This document shows, one piece after another, positions 19,050 to 30,198 of a stretch of DNA of 64,000 nucleotides; position 1 is the stretch's first letter, and every line of letters begins with the position of its first letter. The translations under genes and the position numbers were made by a program. A model generated the notes under the pieces. The model saw only the letters and a list, made by a program, of their open reading frames with translations, did not search any database and was not told where the DNA came from. This DNA comes from Mytilinidion resinicola. Taxonomy: Eukaryota; Ascomycota; Dothideomycetes; Mytilinidiales; Mytilinidiaceae. The stretch covers positions 434,132 to 498,131 of the forward strand of contig NW_022985441.1 of assembly GCF_010093595.1 (NCBI RefSeq), given 5' to 3'.

Positions 19050-19907
19050 GAACTCGACGGATGCTGGAGCGACCAGTTCTCACAGTGTCCAGCCCCGCGT
19101 AAACCATCTACTGAGAAAACTGGCGAATACCGTTGGCACTAATCCTACCCCAAAGCGCAAAATCAACCGGCATTTCGTCCCCACTGTAGCGGTCGAATCC
19201 TCATCTGCAGCGGTCAAGTTCTCGACCGGTAATACCGACTACGAGGTCATACCGGACCCGTCGGACGACGACGACGAATCTGCCAGTGACGGCGAGCTGA
19301 AGCCACGTCGGAGAGAGCTCGCACCTGGACGATCTGCTGCAGCGGCCAAGTTCTCGACTGGCAGTACCAACTATGAGGTCGTACCGGTCTCGTCGGACAA
19401 CGAATACGAATCTACCAGCGATCTGGAAGTGATCGTTGGCAAACCCCGCACCCCCCAAGGTTAGACTCATCGATTACCAAGGCAGCACTTCGAGGCAAAC
19501 TTCACGGCTTCGCCAACCACTTGGACGACCACGCACCAGATTCAACCGAGAGCGTCATACTGATGTTGACAATTTGGTTTGGGGGCTGCATCCTAGACTC
19601 ACCTCCCAAGAGCATGCGCTCTCCGGTCAGTCGTCATGCAATTGAGTTCATCTGCGCACTCGAACCGGACACAGCAATACGCACCATCACGCAAGCCCTA
19701 ACGCCGGGCATGGTACGCATCATCCGTCTCAGGATCAAAGGGCGACCAGTAGAAGAAGACCCGTTGGCTATCCGCGGTGACTTAGAGGATAATCACCAAG
19801 GCGTGTATGCTAACCTTCTCTTGTCACTCACTTTGGCCGGCCTCTATATAGGAAGTGGGTCGTCCGACGGGGACGGGCGGGCGGATGTTTATGAACAGGG
19901 GCTGTGA
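19050..19907 (+). pseudogene. Frameshifted GIY-YIG-like fungal protein gene
   Basis: Two long open segments overlap at a run of six C (19451-19456). The first (open from 19050, stop at 19462-19464) encodes a basic LLRKLANTVGTNPTPKRKI stretch, then a 44-codon unit repeated twice with a 132-bp period: AAVKFSTGNTDYEVIPDPSD near 19216 and AAAKFSTGSTNYEVVPVSSD near 19348. The second, shifted by one base, runs RLDSSITKAALRGKLHGFAN to the stop at 19907 and contains LTPGMVRIIRLRIKGRP and GVYANLLL..AGLYIGSGSS. The GVY...LYIGS spacing resembles the GIY-YIG nuclease-like core common in uncharacterised fungal proteins. The ORF ends soon after, so catalytic Arg/Glu positions are not evident. No in-frame ATG is present upstream. 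Degenerate, or mis-sequenced in the C run. Confidence 0.5.
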
Positions 19908-20275
19908 GGAGTTGTATGACGTTGCGGATGCCGTGTTTTGAGGGAGTGGTGGTGGGGAGGGTGTGGAATCGGTCCTGAGGGAGGATACTTCAATAATATA
20001 TCAGAAAGTGTAAGATGATTATGACATGGCATTGAGGGCTCTTCGTTATGAGTGATAGGTTGGTGACTCTTACCCGCATACAACATACTGATATACATCT
20101 ACACCTACATATACCTTCTACGACCATCGTTTCCGTGATGGATAGTGTGCAAGCCGTGTACCCAAAGCACCGCCAATGCACCGATATTCCCCACCCCAAG
20201 AATGTTTTATTGTACAGGTAATTGTCATGCAGATGCGAAGAGAAATGCGACTGTTTCGAAATGGCACTACGGCGC
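19908..20275. other. Intergenic, 0.37 kb
   Basis: This is the 3' flank of suv3 (minus strand) next to the decayed GIY-YIG-like gene. Nothing else recognised. Confidence 0.4.
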
Positions 20276-23087
20276 CTAACTCGCGTGGGGATGTGGATGT
20301 TGCTTGATCGACTCAAGCTCCGGAGATGGGTATTCTCCATAGTCGTCTCTAGTGCTGGATGTGTCCTCCCTGAAGGACGTCTCGTCTGTGATGATGTCCC
20401 TGACATCTGGCGGTTCGTTGTCAACGTCTTGTTCTGGCTCAGGCTGATTTTCAGCATTCTCCTGCACAGCATTCTCCTGCACAGCGCTCTCCTGTAAAGT
20501 ACCCTCCTGTAAGGAGTTTTGCTGCACAGCATCTTCTTGGAGATCTGGCTCCTCTTGGGATTCAGTACCCTCCTTTAGAGCATCCTCTTCGGAATGTTGC
20601 TCCTCTTGAACATCCTCCTCCTGAGCTTCCTTGCCCTCGCCTCGGCCAGTTCCTTGGTACTGGATCTTCAACTGCCGGAGCAGTTGTTCCTGTCGTTTGC
20701 TAGTAATTGCATTACGCCTCTCTTCCGTGAAGCTGAACTCCGAGAGCGTATGCTCAATTGCCTTCTCAACCAAGCTCTTTGTCTTTTCTGCCAAAGCCCT
20801 TTGCGTAAACACCCCGGTAAACCTGAACGATAACCAGAGATACAACACAAGCCCCTTGTGGAAGCTCTCGAGAGCAGCAAGGTACTCTCGCTTGCCAGTT
20901 GGCTCTTGGTCCAGCAGATCAAAGTTGAACTGTGTGATATCGAGGAGCGGCGCTGTTCTTTGTTCGCCAATGCGTTTCGCAAATTCGAGGATCATCTCAC
21001 GCTGGAGCGGGTCGCGCATACCACACGGTGCAGCGATTAAGATAATACGGTCTGCGATAGTGAGAGTTTTGACTGGCTGGATAGCGTCTGCGATACGGAG
21101 CGCGTCTTTCAGAGCGCAGAGTTGGTATCGTGGGTGGATGCGTGAGATTTCGTTGAGGCGAAGAAGGACGTAGCTGAATGGGGTTCCAGGAGGGAAGTAA
21201 CTTGCGAAACGCTCGATTATGAGGGCGGGTGGAAAGATTCCCGCAGTAGTAATGGGTTCGGCTTCAGCGTTCATCGCGTACTCCACAGCTCGATGGTCAA
21301 ACGCTTCTAGAGTTGTTACATAGCCGACGGTTTGTTGGCTTTGCGGAGTCTCTTTTCGGCCTTCAATCACGCTTAGAGCGGACGCATCGTTCGAATCGAC
21401 ATTTGTGGCAGAGCCATCCGGCTTCTGAAGTGAGGCCGTGTCTTCTACAGTAGCTTGGTGTGCAGTTCGATATCGGCCAGCTCGACCGCCGATCTGCTTG
21501 ACCTCCGCAATCTTCAGAGGAACGTGACTAACCCCGTTGTGCTTAGAAGCAGCTTCAAAAATGACTCGTTTGATACTCCTAAAACACATTAGACACATTC
21601 GCATTGAAATGCTTGCTTACTCACAAATTCAAGCCCATTCCAACAGCATCACTGGCAACCAGGTAATCATAGTCATTATCAGGGTCATTGAAGAGCTTCG
21701 CCTGCTGGGCTCTTGTCTCTGGAGGTAGACTGCCGTAGATGATGGCCACTTTCCTCCCCGTTTGCTTTTCGATCTGTTTTCGCAGAGCGTGAATGCCCAT
21801 GACGCTGAAAGAGACGACACAGTCTCCTTTCTCGAGCTTTTTCAGATCTCCGTTTAGACTCCTATGCATCATTTCTAGCGGACTTAGACGTTTATACTCG
21901 TGGATGACGAGTCTGTCCCCAATGGAAGCGGCCAGTTCTTTGATCAAGGGCACTGTCCGTTCTTCGCCGCATAGATGGACTTCTTTTGCTTGAACGCCTA
22001 GGTAAGCCTGTGTCCATGCCCAACCACGTTCCGGGCTATTAATCATCTGAATCTCGTCTATCACGGCGACATCCATCTGTATATTCAGGGGCGCCATTTC
22101 CACAGTGCAACTCCACATCTTCACTCGCTCGCCTGTTGTCTCCGGTATTCTTCTTTCTTCTCCGGTGACCAGGCCGCAAGTTTTGCCCTTGGCATTTAGG
22201 CGTGTGTATATCTCGTGAGCTAACAGCCGTAGAGGTCCTGCGTAAACGCCGGAGGTAGCCTGTTCAAGTCGTTGTAAGGCGTGGTACGTTTTACCAGAGT
22301 TTGTTGGCCCGACATGGAGATGGATTGTGCGCCGCATCTGTCTAGTAGTCGGAAACCATTCCGGGGGGAACCTTAGATCTGCCAGCTGTTTCTGGTTTGA
22401 TAGCTCCGCTTTGGTGAATTTGGAACCGACCATATGCCCATAGAAGGCATACTTCAAGCGATCCAAAAGGGCACGATTCCCGCCCTGAATGTTCTGCAAC
22501 GCATCCCATTCCTCCTTGCGCTCTTTGCTCGTGGCTTTGTCCAGGGATAAGATGTGCTTTTGGAACACGGACCAAATCTTTGAGAACGTTGTTTTGTCAA
22601 GTTCAAGGCTGTCTAGCAACAAGGGCTCACTCAGCTCCTCTTGTATCGTAGAGAGCGCGTTCTCAACTCTCTTTTTGAAATGAAGGGGGTTATCGGCGCC
22701 AAATCGCCACGAGGGGGTGAAGCCATAGGGAGTTCTTCGCGCGATGCCCTGGAATGACTTAGTGCTCTGTTGTAGACCGGACAGACGGTGACCCAGAACC
22801 TGTGATACCCCAGTAGGTGGTATAGCCAGCTTTATGAAGCTCTTGCCAGGGGCGACTAGTACAGGCCTCTCAGACCTTCCAGACCTCTCAGGCGTCCGCG
22901 TTGGACGACGTTTCTCTGCTGTCGACGATCTATAGCGCCGAGCTCCCAACGAGATGGAGGCATGTCGTATATCAGAGAGTGGCGAGGTCTTGTCTGTCCA
23001 GATTTGAGGGAGGGCGCGAGACTGGGTCGGAGTTGATATCAAGGTGCAGAACAGGCACAGGCCGGGCCTCTGCCCCTGGGGGCGCAT
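20276..23087 (-). CDS. suv3: Mitochondrial ATP-dependent RNA helicase Suv3
   Basis: There are two exons: 23087-21625 and 21578-20276 (46-nt intron GTGAGT..TTAG), giving 921 residues. Suv3 unwinds RNA for the mitochondrial degradosome (with the exoribonuclease Dss1 in yeast). The first ~60 residues are Arg/Ser-rich with few acids, fitting mitochondrial import. The helicase core shows HLHVGPTNSGKTYHALQRL (Walker A), GPLRLLAHEIYTRLN, VAVIDEIQMI (DEIQ box), VVSFSV, KVAIIYGSLPPETRAQQAKL, VASDAVGMGLNL spanning the splice, and IGGRAGRYRT (motif VI). The C-terminal domain follows. The last ~130 residues form an acidic Glu/Gln tail including ENAVQ pentapeptide repeats, longer than I would expect for the family. 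The ATG at 23087 is confirmed. Transcribed divergently from sec1. Confidence 0.95.
20455..20529. repeat. 15-bp minisatellite in suv3 coding sequence
   Basis: Five 15-bp units: two are identical (ATTCTCCTGCACAGC at 20455-20469 and 20470-20484) and three diverged units follow. They encode ENAVQ-type pentapeptides on the minus strand and keep frame. Confidence 0.8.
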
Positions 23088-23464
23088 TCCAAATTCGCGG
23101 GAGCAGAGTTGGACCGCCGCAGAGTGGTCGCGGGTGGGCGTCAGCTTAGGTCCAATTGAATTGGAGATGCAAAGAAGTAAAGAAGGGAATGGTGGGCGTG
23201 GAGAGACAGGCTGGGCACGACGTCAAAAGTTATGCCCGGGCTCCATCATCGAATTGACGCGGAGCGAGTTTGGCCTTCGCCGAGAGTGAACCAACACCAC
23301 CCCTCCGCTGCCTGCTCTCTCCACGACCACGACCACGTCCTACGCCACGAACAGCTTGCTAAATTTCGCCGAACAGATACTTCTAGCTGCTGCTACAACG
23401 AAAACTCCGCACAGTCCCTGCTGAGAGTGTCTGGCCGCCAAACGCCTGCCTAGGCTTGTCCATC
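23088..23464. promoter_or_regulatory. suv3/sec1 bidirectional promoter region
   Basis: This is 377 bp between the ATG codons of divergently transcribed suv3 and sec1. No clear TATA box was seen. A shared or back-to-back promoter is implied by geometry only. Confidence 0.5.
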
Positions 23465-25903
23465 ATGGGGGCGTCCATCATCGACACCCAGCGCCAACGT
23501 ACAGCTCCATACCCCCTCGAATGCTTCGGTTGCTAATACGGTCTTCAGTAATACTCGACTGCATCAAGAACACCGGCCGTGGAGAAGTAGCCACCCCGTT
23601 CCTCGCCTCGAAGAAGCCCTTCTGACCCCCACCTGCAGTGGAAAGTCCTTATTGTCGACGAGACGAGTCAGAAGCTCATTGCCAACGTTGTAAAGGAGGA
23701 CGACATTCTCAATGAGCAAATAACCAGTATGGCTGCCCTCAAATCTACGCCTGTGGTGGGTGCCTGACCTGTTCCCAGACATTGAGCGAATTGAGGAAAG
23801 GCGGCCCATGAACAAGGACATGGACGCCATCTATTTCCTCACAGCTCAACCGCACATCGTCGACTGTGTCATGGCCGACTTTGAGCGACGCAGATATCGA
23901 GGATCCTATCTGATATGGACCTCATGTAAGGATTCTTGCCCCATCGTTCTAACGGCTAGCTGATGTCCCTCCCTCACCAGTACTGCCACCCCCGCTACGA
24001 GAACGCATAGACCGATCGGCCATGGCACGAGAACAGATACGGGTCTTCAAAGTCCTAGAAATCGACTATTACCCGCGCGAGTCGCACCTCGTCACCCTCC
24101 GAGACCCCTGGAGCTTCCCAGTCTTGTTTCATCCTGCATGTAACAACCTAGTGCGAAATCATATGGAAGATCTGGCACAAAAGGTAAATTTACGACCCCA
24201 GTCAACCATTCAAGCACTGACAGTATCGCTCTAGATTGTGGCTGTCTGTGTTTCGCTAGGAGAGTACCCTACAATCCGCTACTACCGCCCACGCAACCCT
24301 TCCCACGAAGCGAGTGTGCTCTGCTCGCATCTTGCGCGCTTCGTGCAGGAACAGATAGATATGTACGCTCAATACCACGAGAACTTCCCACCCCAGTCCA
24401 ACCGCCCACGAGGAGCGTTATACATAACCGATCGGTCGATGGACTTGTTCGCTCCGCTATTGCACGAATTCACCTACCAGGCCATGGCGCATGATTTACT
24501 ACCAATCAAAGAAGGAGAGAAAGTGACATACAAAACGAAGATGAATGAAGGTAGACCAGATGAAGAGGAGAAGGAGATGGAGATTAGTGAAAAGGACAAG
24601 ATATGGGTAGAAAACAGACATCGGCATATGAAGGACACCATTGAAAAGTTGATGGGCGATTTCCAAAGATTCCTCGACGAGAACCCACAATTCACAAACC
24701 AGGCCCAGGACACGGCCGGGATGAGTGGGTTGAATGCCATTAAGGACATGATTGCTGGACTACCCCAGTTCCAAGAAATGAAGGAAGCTTATTCGTTGCA
24801 TCTAAGCATGGCTCAGGAGTGTATGCAGCTATTTCAGCAACAAAAGCTACCAGATCTAGCTTCAGTGGAACAGGTAGGCCTATAATTCTGCTGCAAATAC
24901 TGGAGAAGCTAACAGACTCAATTAGACCCTTGCCACAGGTCTTGATGAAGATTACCGCAAACCCAAAAACGTAGCAGATCAGATCGTTCGCACTCTTGAC
25001 GAAGATAGTATCACGCATCCGGACCGACTCCGGCTCATTGCACTCTATCTGCTCTATAGAGACGGACTCCTCCCTGCTGATCTCATGAAGCTCCTCGCAC
25101 ATGCCCAGCTACCACCCGGGGATGGCGAAGTCGTCCGTAATCTCGACCTCCTCGGCGCTCGCGTCGCGAGGCCTCTAAAAGACAACAAGCCAGGCCCACC
25201 CCCTATCTTCGCGAACAAGCCCCCTCCTGCCGCGAACGCCGAAGAATACGCTCTCTCGCGCTACACCACCGCCCTCCAACACCTCCTCGAGGCCCATGTA
25301 CACGGCACCCTTGACCAGACCGTGTTCCCCTACACCAAACCTAACATGGACGCCGTCCCCTCCAATCCCTCCGACCTCGTCACTGCCACTTCCCTCCGCT
25401 CCGCGAAACCCACCTGGGCCAAGTCTCGCCTCAGCTCCGTCGAGCCCCGCCAGCGCGTCATCGTCTTCATGGCCGGCGGCGCCACCTACTCTGAGTCGCG
25501 CGCCTGCTACGAAGTCTCAGCCAAGACGTCCCGCGACGTCTTCCTCGTCACATCCCACATGCTCACGCCCGCCCTCTTCGTCCGCCAGGTCGGCGACCTC
25601 TCGGTCGAGAAGCGTCGTTTGGGCATCCCAGCTGAGCTGCCGAAGCCGAAAGCGCCCGCCCACCTCTTCGAGCGCGACGAGCCGCCGAAGCCAGCGGTCC
25701 CGCCCAACGCGACGAAACCGAAGGCGCCGGCGCCGCCGACAGCGGGGTTGGCGGGTATAACGCTGAATTCTGGTGGTGCGGGTGCGCCGCCGAGGCCGAC
25801 GAATGGGAATGTGACGGGGACGGGATCCGGGTCCGGGGGGATCAAGTATGGGAAGGAGGAGAAGAAGAAGAAGAAGCATCATTTTTTCGGGAGCTCGAAG
25901 TGA
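23465..25903 (+). CDS. sec1: Sec1/Munc18-family protein Sec1 (exocytosis)
   Basis: There are seven exons: 23465-23498, 23549-23586, 23639-23726, 23779-23925, 23981-24183, 24235-24873 and 24926-25903. Introns are 50-55 nt with GT..AG, phases sum correctly and the product is 708 residues. SM proteins clasp SNARE bundles; Sec1 acts at the plasma membrane in vesicle fusion. Family blocks: WKVLIVDETSQKLIANVVKE, DMDAIYFLTAQPHIVD, YPRESHLVTLRDPWSF, GEYPTIRYYRPRNPSHEASV, RGALYITDRSMDLFAPLLHE, FTYQAMAHDLLPI, and QRVIVFMAGGATYSESRACY near the C-terminus. It ends with a Pro/Ala/Lys-rich extension (about 70 residues) closing in a lysine run and HHFFGSSK. Tiny first exons (34 and 38 nt) explain why the N-terminus is fragmented. 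Assignment to Sec1 rather than Sly1 or Vps45 rests on the VLIVDE and ITDRSMDL segments and the C-terminal extension. Confidence 0.93.
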
Positions 25904-26667
25904 GTTTTAGCGGTGTGGATGTTTTATTATGCATGGCGTGGGCTGGCGTCGAGGTCATTGTGTGGGTTTCATAATACTGGTGTAGGGGTGTTTTGATGGC
26001 GAGCACGGCAGATATCCTTGGTCGGTGTTGGGCCTGGGGTGTGTGTTTCTAGTTGTGAGGAAAGTGTGTTTTGAGTTGATGGATAGCATCTGGTGGGTGC
26101 AGGTCACTGCGGGGAGGGGGCTGTAGATGGGAGGCTGTAGGGTTGTGGAGGAATAGATGTGTATCTACAAAGCATTCTGGCGCTGTTGCATTGCGTGTTT
26201 CCCGTGGGAGATTCCTTGTTTCAAAGGCTTCTAGCCCGCTCGGTGAGGAGCTGAAATGATGTGGCAATGGGATTGGCGTTGGAGGTCCCCTGGATAATGC
26301 GAATGAAAGAGAAGCCTACAGACTGAAATTACTATATGCTAGATTCGCAGCGTCACGACTTGATGTTGGAGAATGGGAGTGCGAATCGCACCCTCGCCGA
26401 AACAATGAAACAGAGACGAGCTAGCTTGCACTGAGTCTCCTCGCCGTCGTCTAGACTTGATGCTTTAGCTTTACCAGGAATTACTTCCTCATGGTGGCCG
26501 ATGGAAGATATGAGGGCACCCATGGCATCTAGCAGAGCGATGCTAATGTAACCCTCATTACATTAATACAAAGGTAGGCGATCACCTCAGTCATCTCTCA
26601 TTTTGTCTCATAACTTCATCATTACCGACCTTCCCTATCTCCAACACGCCCCCATCCCTGCCACCCC
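25904..26667. other. Convergent intergenic region, 0.76 kb
   Basis: The 3' ends of sec1 (plus) and the AIF-like gene (minus) converge here. T- and G-rich stretches suggest 3' UTRs. No gene or repeat was identified. Confidence 0.45.
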
Positions 26668-28572
26668 TCAGATCTTGATCTCAGCCGGAACGTCGATCCC
26701 CATGATATCCACGCCGCCCTCAAGCTCCTTCTTCCCCGCCATCTTCCCCCGCCGCATCAGCTCCGCGCTCTGCGACATGTACGGATCCTTCCCCATACTC
26801 GCCACCGCCACCACCGTCTCTCCCTTCGTGTAGTACGCCACGAACGCCGGCTTCTCCGTGTCTCCCTGAATGACCACGTCGTCGTAGCCACCCACCGTGT
26901 TTCCGCAGTACCGCAGCTGGGATCCTAGAGCTGACCAGAAGACGGGGATGAATGCGTTGGGCGTGGAGCTGGGGTTGTTGATCGAGGCCGCGACGCTGCG
27001 GCCCGCGTTCTGCGCGACGTTCCAGTGCTCGATGCGTGTTAGGTTACCGTCGCCGCCGGGGCCGTGGTAGGGGTAGGTTGCGATGTCGCCGATGGCATAC
27101 ACATCCTTTAGTCCCTCGACAGCGAACGATTCGTCGGTTTTGAGGGAGCCGTCTTTCTCGAGGGTGAGGCCGGGGACGTCTTTGAGGAAGGCGGTGGCGG
27201 GCTTGACGCCTACGCCTTCGATGACGAGGTCCGCTTCCAGAGTCGTGCCGTCTTTGAGGTGAACGGCGCCGACTTTGGTGGAGTCGGTGGAGGAGGGGGT
27301 GGCTTTTTCGACGGAGGCGCTCAGGTAGAACTTGACTCCGTTCTTTTCGAGAAGGCCCTGGAAGACTTTGCCGACTTTCGTGCCCATGACGCGCTCCATG
27401 GGTGCTGTGGGGGTTGGGGTTAGAGAAAGTAGGTGAAATAAGGGGAGGACAAGTACCTGATTCCATGCCGATGACGGTGACATCGTTCTTCTGGCTGGCG
27501 AGGCAATTGGCAACCTCCATACCAATGAAGGAGCTGCCGATCACAACGATCTTCTTACCGTTATCTCCGACAGCCTTCACGATACCTTGGGTATCTGGGA
27601 TAGCACGGAGAACGAAGACATTGCCTAGATCACCCTTCAGGCCTGGTAGAGGCAGCCAGTTCGGTTGTCCTCCCGTAGCCAACACCAACTTTGTGTAATC
27701 GTATGATTTGCCCGATGTCGTCGAGACCTTCTTGCTCGTAAAGTCTACCTTCGTTACCTCGTCCTCGAGTATGTCGATGGAGGCATCTTTGTAGAATTCG
27801 GGGGATCGCCAGGCAGCTTTGGAGACATCGGCCAGCAAGGCTTTCGAGAGCTTGGTCCGGTCAATTGGCCTATATCCCTCCTTCGATATGACAGTGATAT
27901 GTCCTGTGAAGCCTCCGCCGCGTAGACCCTCGACTGCTCCAATGGTGCCGCTGCCTCTGATCCATGACGTTAGCATTGACCTGTTAGAAGTGACATGGCT
28001 TGGAGAGAGTTACCCTCCAACCACCAGGACCTTCTCATCGCTCTTTGCAGAGCACTTGATGTTCAACACCCGCCGGTTTGCCTTGATTGTAGCCTCGTCA
28101 CTCTTGACGTACACAGCACCATCCTTCTCAATGAGGTCATACTTTGAAAGAGCGTCTAGGGCGGGAGCATCCTCGACATCTCCGGTGGAGACGCTGAAGC
28201 AAGCTATGAAGCTGTGAGACGTCGTCTCAAAGCAAACAGGTGGATCTTCTTACCTCCATGCCACGCGCAAGTTAATCTGCCTTCTGGAGTGAGGATTCCA
28301 TTCTTCAACGGAGCTCCAAAATGCGTGCAGTTGGCGCTGGTAGCATGAACCTGACCCTTGACCTTGACTAGCAGCACCTTGCCACCCTCAATACCCTCAA
28401 CTTCCACCTCTTTCTTGTCACCGTTCTTCAAGTCCAATGACGTGACGTCCTTGAGCTTGAATTCCTGCGCCATCGTTCTTGAGCTCGTCACGAACGTTAC
28501 TCTTTGAATGAATTGCTGTTGTAGCTGCACGAGTCGTCGGGAGGTAGATTGGAAAAGGCGCTGAGAGGACAT
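26668..28572 (-). CDS. Rieske-FAD oxidoreductase, AIFM3-like
   Basis: There are four exons: 28572-28254, 28203-28014, 27956-27457 and 27404-26668 (introns 50, 57 and 52 nt), giving 581 residues. The start is the first ATG (MSSQRLFQSTSRRL), which gives a basic, mitochondrial-type leader; a second ATG at residue 34 would give a cytosolic form. An N-terminal Rieske domain binds a 2Fe-2S cluster through Cys82-x-His84 (NCTHFGAPL) and Cys102-x2-His105 (CAWHGACFSV, split by intron 1). Next come the FAD dinucleotide fold (VLVVGGGSGTIGAVEGLR, split by intron 2), the NAD fold (KIVVIGSSFIGMEVANCLAS) and a second FAD-contact motif, VYAIGDIATYP. This order matches the AIF-like/AIFM3 family of NAD(P)H-linked oxidoreductases; the physiological partner is unknown. 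It is divergent from the peroxiredoxin gene. Confidence 0.93.
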
Positions 28573-28733
28573 GGAAGAAGCACGTATGAGGTGGGATAAA
28601 TAGAGCAACTGCGCAACACCAACTGGAGGGGAGCTCAATGGTGGGGTGTGATAGTAAGCAGCTTTATTTAGGGGCCTGTGATTCGCTCATCGCGACATCA
28701 GCACGCGTCAGGGAAAGCTTCACCATCCGAGAG
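28573..28733. promoter_or_regulatory. Short shared promoter, AIF-like / peroxiredoxin
   Basis: About 160 bp separates the two ATGs. TTTATTTAG-like AT-rich sequence lies around 28661-28670. Co-regulation is an inference from the spacing and the redox nature of both products. Confidence 0.45.
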
Positions 28734-29415
28734 ATGCATGACGTCGGCGTTCTCGGTCTTTGCACTGCTTCATCCACGCGTACGAATACTTTGAAGTCAC
28801 AATGTACCGTCAGCGAGTTCTCCGTGCAGGATGCCCCTTTGAAGCTGCTAAAGACTTACAGACACCACTTTCCCGTCTGATCTGCCCGTCCCGCAAGACG
28901 ATGGAGCTTGCGCCCATCTCGTCAACACCAAGCTCGCCTCGCTGCCCCTCACTGCGACGTCCGGCGAGCCCATTGACCTCTCCGCCCTCCCAGGCCTCAC
29001 CATACTATTCTGTTACCCGCGTACGGGAGCTCCAGGCGAAACAATCCCCGATGAGTGGAACGCTATACCAGGTGCCCGCGGTTGCACGCCGCAAGCCTGC
29101 GCGTTCCGAGACATGAAGGCCGAGTTGGGCGTACACGGGGTGAACAATCTATTTGGTCTTTCCACGCAAGACACGAAGTATCAGACGGAGGTCAAGGAGC
29201 GGCTGCATCTGCCTTTTGAGCTGCTGTCCGATGACGAATTGCGGCTTGTTGGAGCTCTAAAGCTGCCAACGTTTCAATGGGAGGACTCTGTTTTGGTCAG
29301 GCGTCTTACGCTGGCGATCCGGAATGGGACTATTGTGAAGGTGTGGTATCCGGTCTTCCCTCCGGATAAGAGTGCTGAAGAGGTTGCTATGTGGTTGAAA
29401 GAGAGGGAATCATGA
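28734..29415 (+). CDS. Peroxiredoxin (BCP/PrxQ-like)
   Basis: The bulk is secure from 28862 to 29415. It reads SDLPVPQDDGACAHL, ILFCYPRTGAPGETIPDEWN, IPGARGCTPQACAFRDMKAE (peroxidatic Cys in GCTPQACAFRD, with a second Cys five residues on), NNLFGLSTQDTKYQTEVKER, LHLPFELLSDDEL and VWYPVFPPDKSAEEVAMWLK. These blocks match fungal thiol peroxidases that reduce H2O2 and alkyl hydroperoxides. The 5' end is less certain. A model with exon 1 at 28734-28803 and a 58-nt intron (GTACCG..TTACAG) keeps frame and gives 207 residues, but the donor is not ideal. A neighbouring frame also reads KDLQTPLSR up to 28875, so a single-base frameshift is an alternative. No targeting signal is clear. Confidence 0.82.
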
Positions 29416-29864
29416 GAACAGTAAGTGGGCGACATCCTCACATCATGAAGACTGAAGGCCGCTGAAATCCGCGTCTTAAAGTACAGTGCCTTGCCATAGA
29501 TATCCGTACACTTCCATGTCATTGTCTATGGGGCTTCAACGTACTAATAGAAACGGATACACTTTCAACCTGCATACGCTCTGTTGACGCTCTCTGGGGT
29601 AGCCTCGCGAGTTTACCATATGTCCAAAATGCCGAACTTCTCCCTTATTCGTAATGCTAAAATTACTATGAAGCCCCGGTTTCCTTCAAAAATTCCAAGC
29701 TTCAGACATCGCCACCGGTTCCCCGCATCGCAAAGATCCAATCCCTAACGTACTCTTCTCAAAGTCTACGTAGACGCCATTTAACACGTCAGCATCTATC
29801 CCCGTCTTCATGTTCTTTCAATCTGCCTACCCCACTTCCCAAATTCTCACTCCCTTTCGCTCCC
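29416..29864. other. Intergenic with MITE-A remnant
   Basis: Between the peroxiredoxin gene and the frameshifted Cys-rich gene. Apart from the MITE-A copy (29482-29690), nothing is recognised. Confidence 0.4.
29482..29690. mobile_element. MITE-A copy 3, right end missing
   Basis: The left terminus TACAGTGCCTTGCCATAGATA, continuing TCCGTACACTT, is the best-preserved of the three copies. The interior (CTGTTGACGCTCTCTGGGGTAG, CAAAATGCCGAACTT) aligns with the copy at 15118. Homology fades after CTATGAAGCCCC (~29675) and no inverted right terminus is present, so the copy is truncated. It lies 67 bp downstream of the peroxiredoxin stop codon. Confidence 0.7.
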
Positions 29865-30100
29865 TCAACACGTACACCACGCATTCGTTCCATCCTGCGT
29901 GTCAACGCAGCACCCAGGCGTACAAGACGCCACAAGCTCCCAATAGCCAGTGGCGCCGCACAGTATGACATCGGTAGCACGGGCGCATCCCCATTCCCCG
30001 TATTTACAGCCGTCAGCCATCTCGCGAGGTTGAACAGGGGTCGTGAAGCAAAGGGGATCAGGGCGAAGAGTAGGGTAAGGGAGAGAGCTGACGGATGCAT
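29865..30100 (-). pseudogene. Frameshifted paralogue of the small secreted eight-Cys protein
   Basis: The ATG at 30100 opens a good signal peptide (MHPSALSLTLLFALIPFAS), similar to that of the neighbour at 30510-30728 (MHSSTLLSTLFLLLASTALA). About 20 codons in, that frame loses the expected mature protein. The shifted frame carries it instead: CKYGEWGC, then LCGATGYWELVASC, TPGCC and a CTC end, with the stop at 29865-29867. The eight Cys match the intact paralogue in order (C-x6-C, C, C-x3-CC, C-x-C). No GT..AG intron fits the ~30 nt involved, so this is a one-base frameshift or a sequencing error. A TATAAATA box is retained upstream at 30191-30198. If the reading is right, it is a recent pseudogene in a tandem pair. 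Confidence 0.7.
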
Positions 30101-30190
30101 TAATTTCAACGAGTTTTGACTGAGGGAGCTGAATAGAAATCGACTAGGCGCTAGATAAGCGACGGAGAGATGATCATGGAGCTCGACCAC

Positions 30191-30198
30191 TATTTATA
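30191..30198 (-). promoter_or_regulatory. TATA box of the frameshifted Cys-rich gene
   Basis: TATAAATA on the minus strand lies about 91 nt upstream of the ATG at 30100. It fits a fungal core promoter. Confidence 0.55.
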
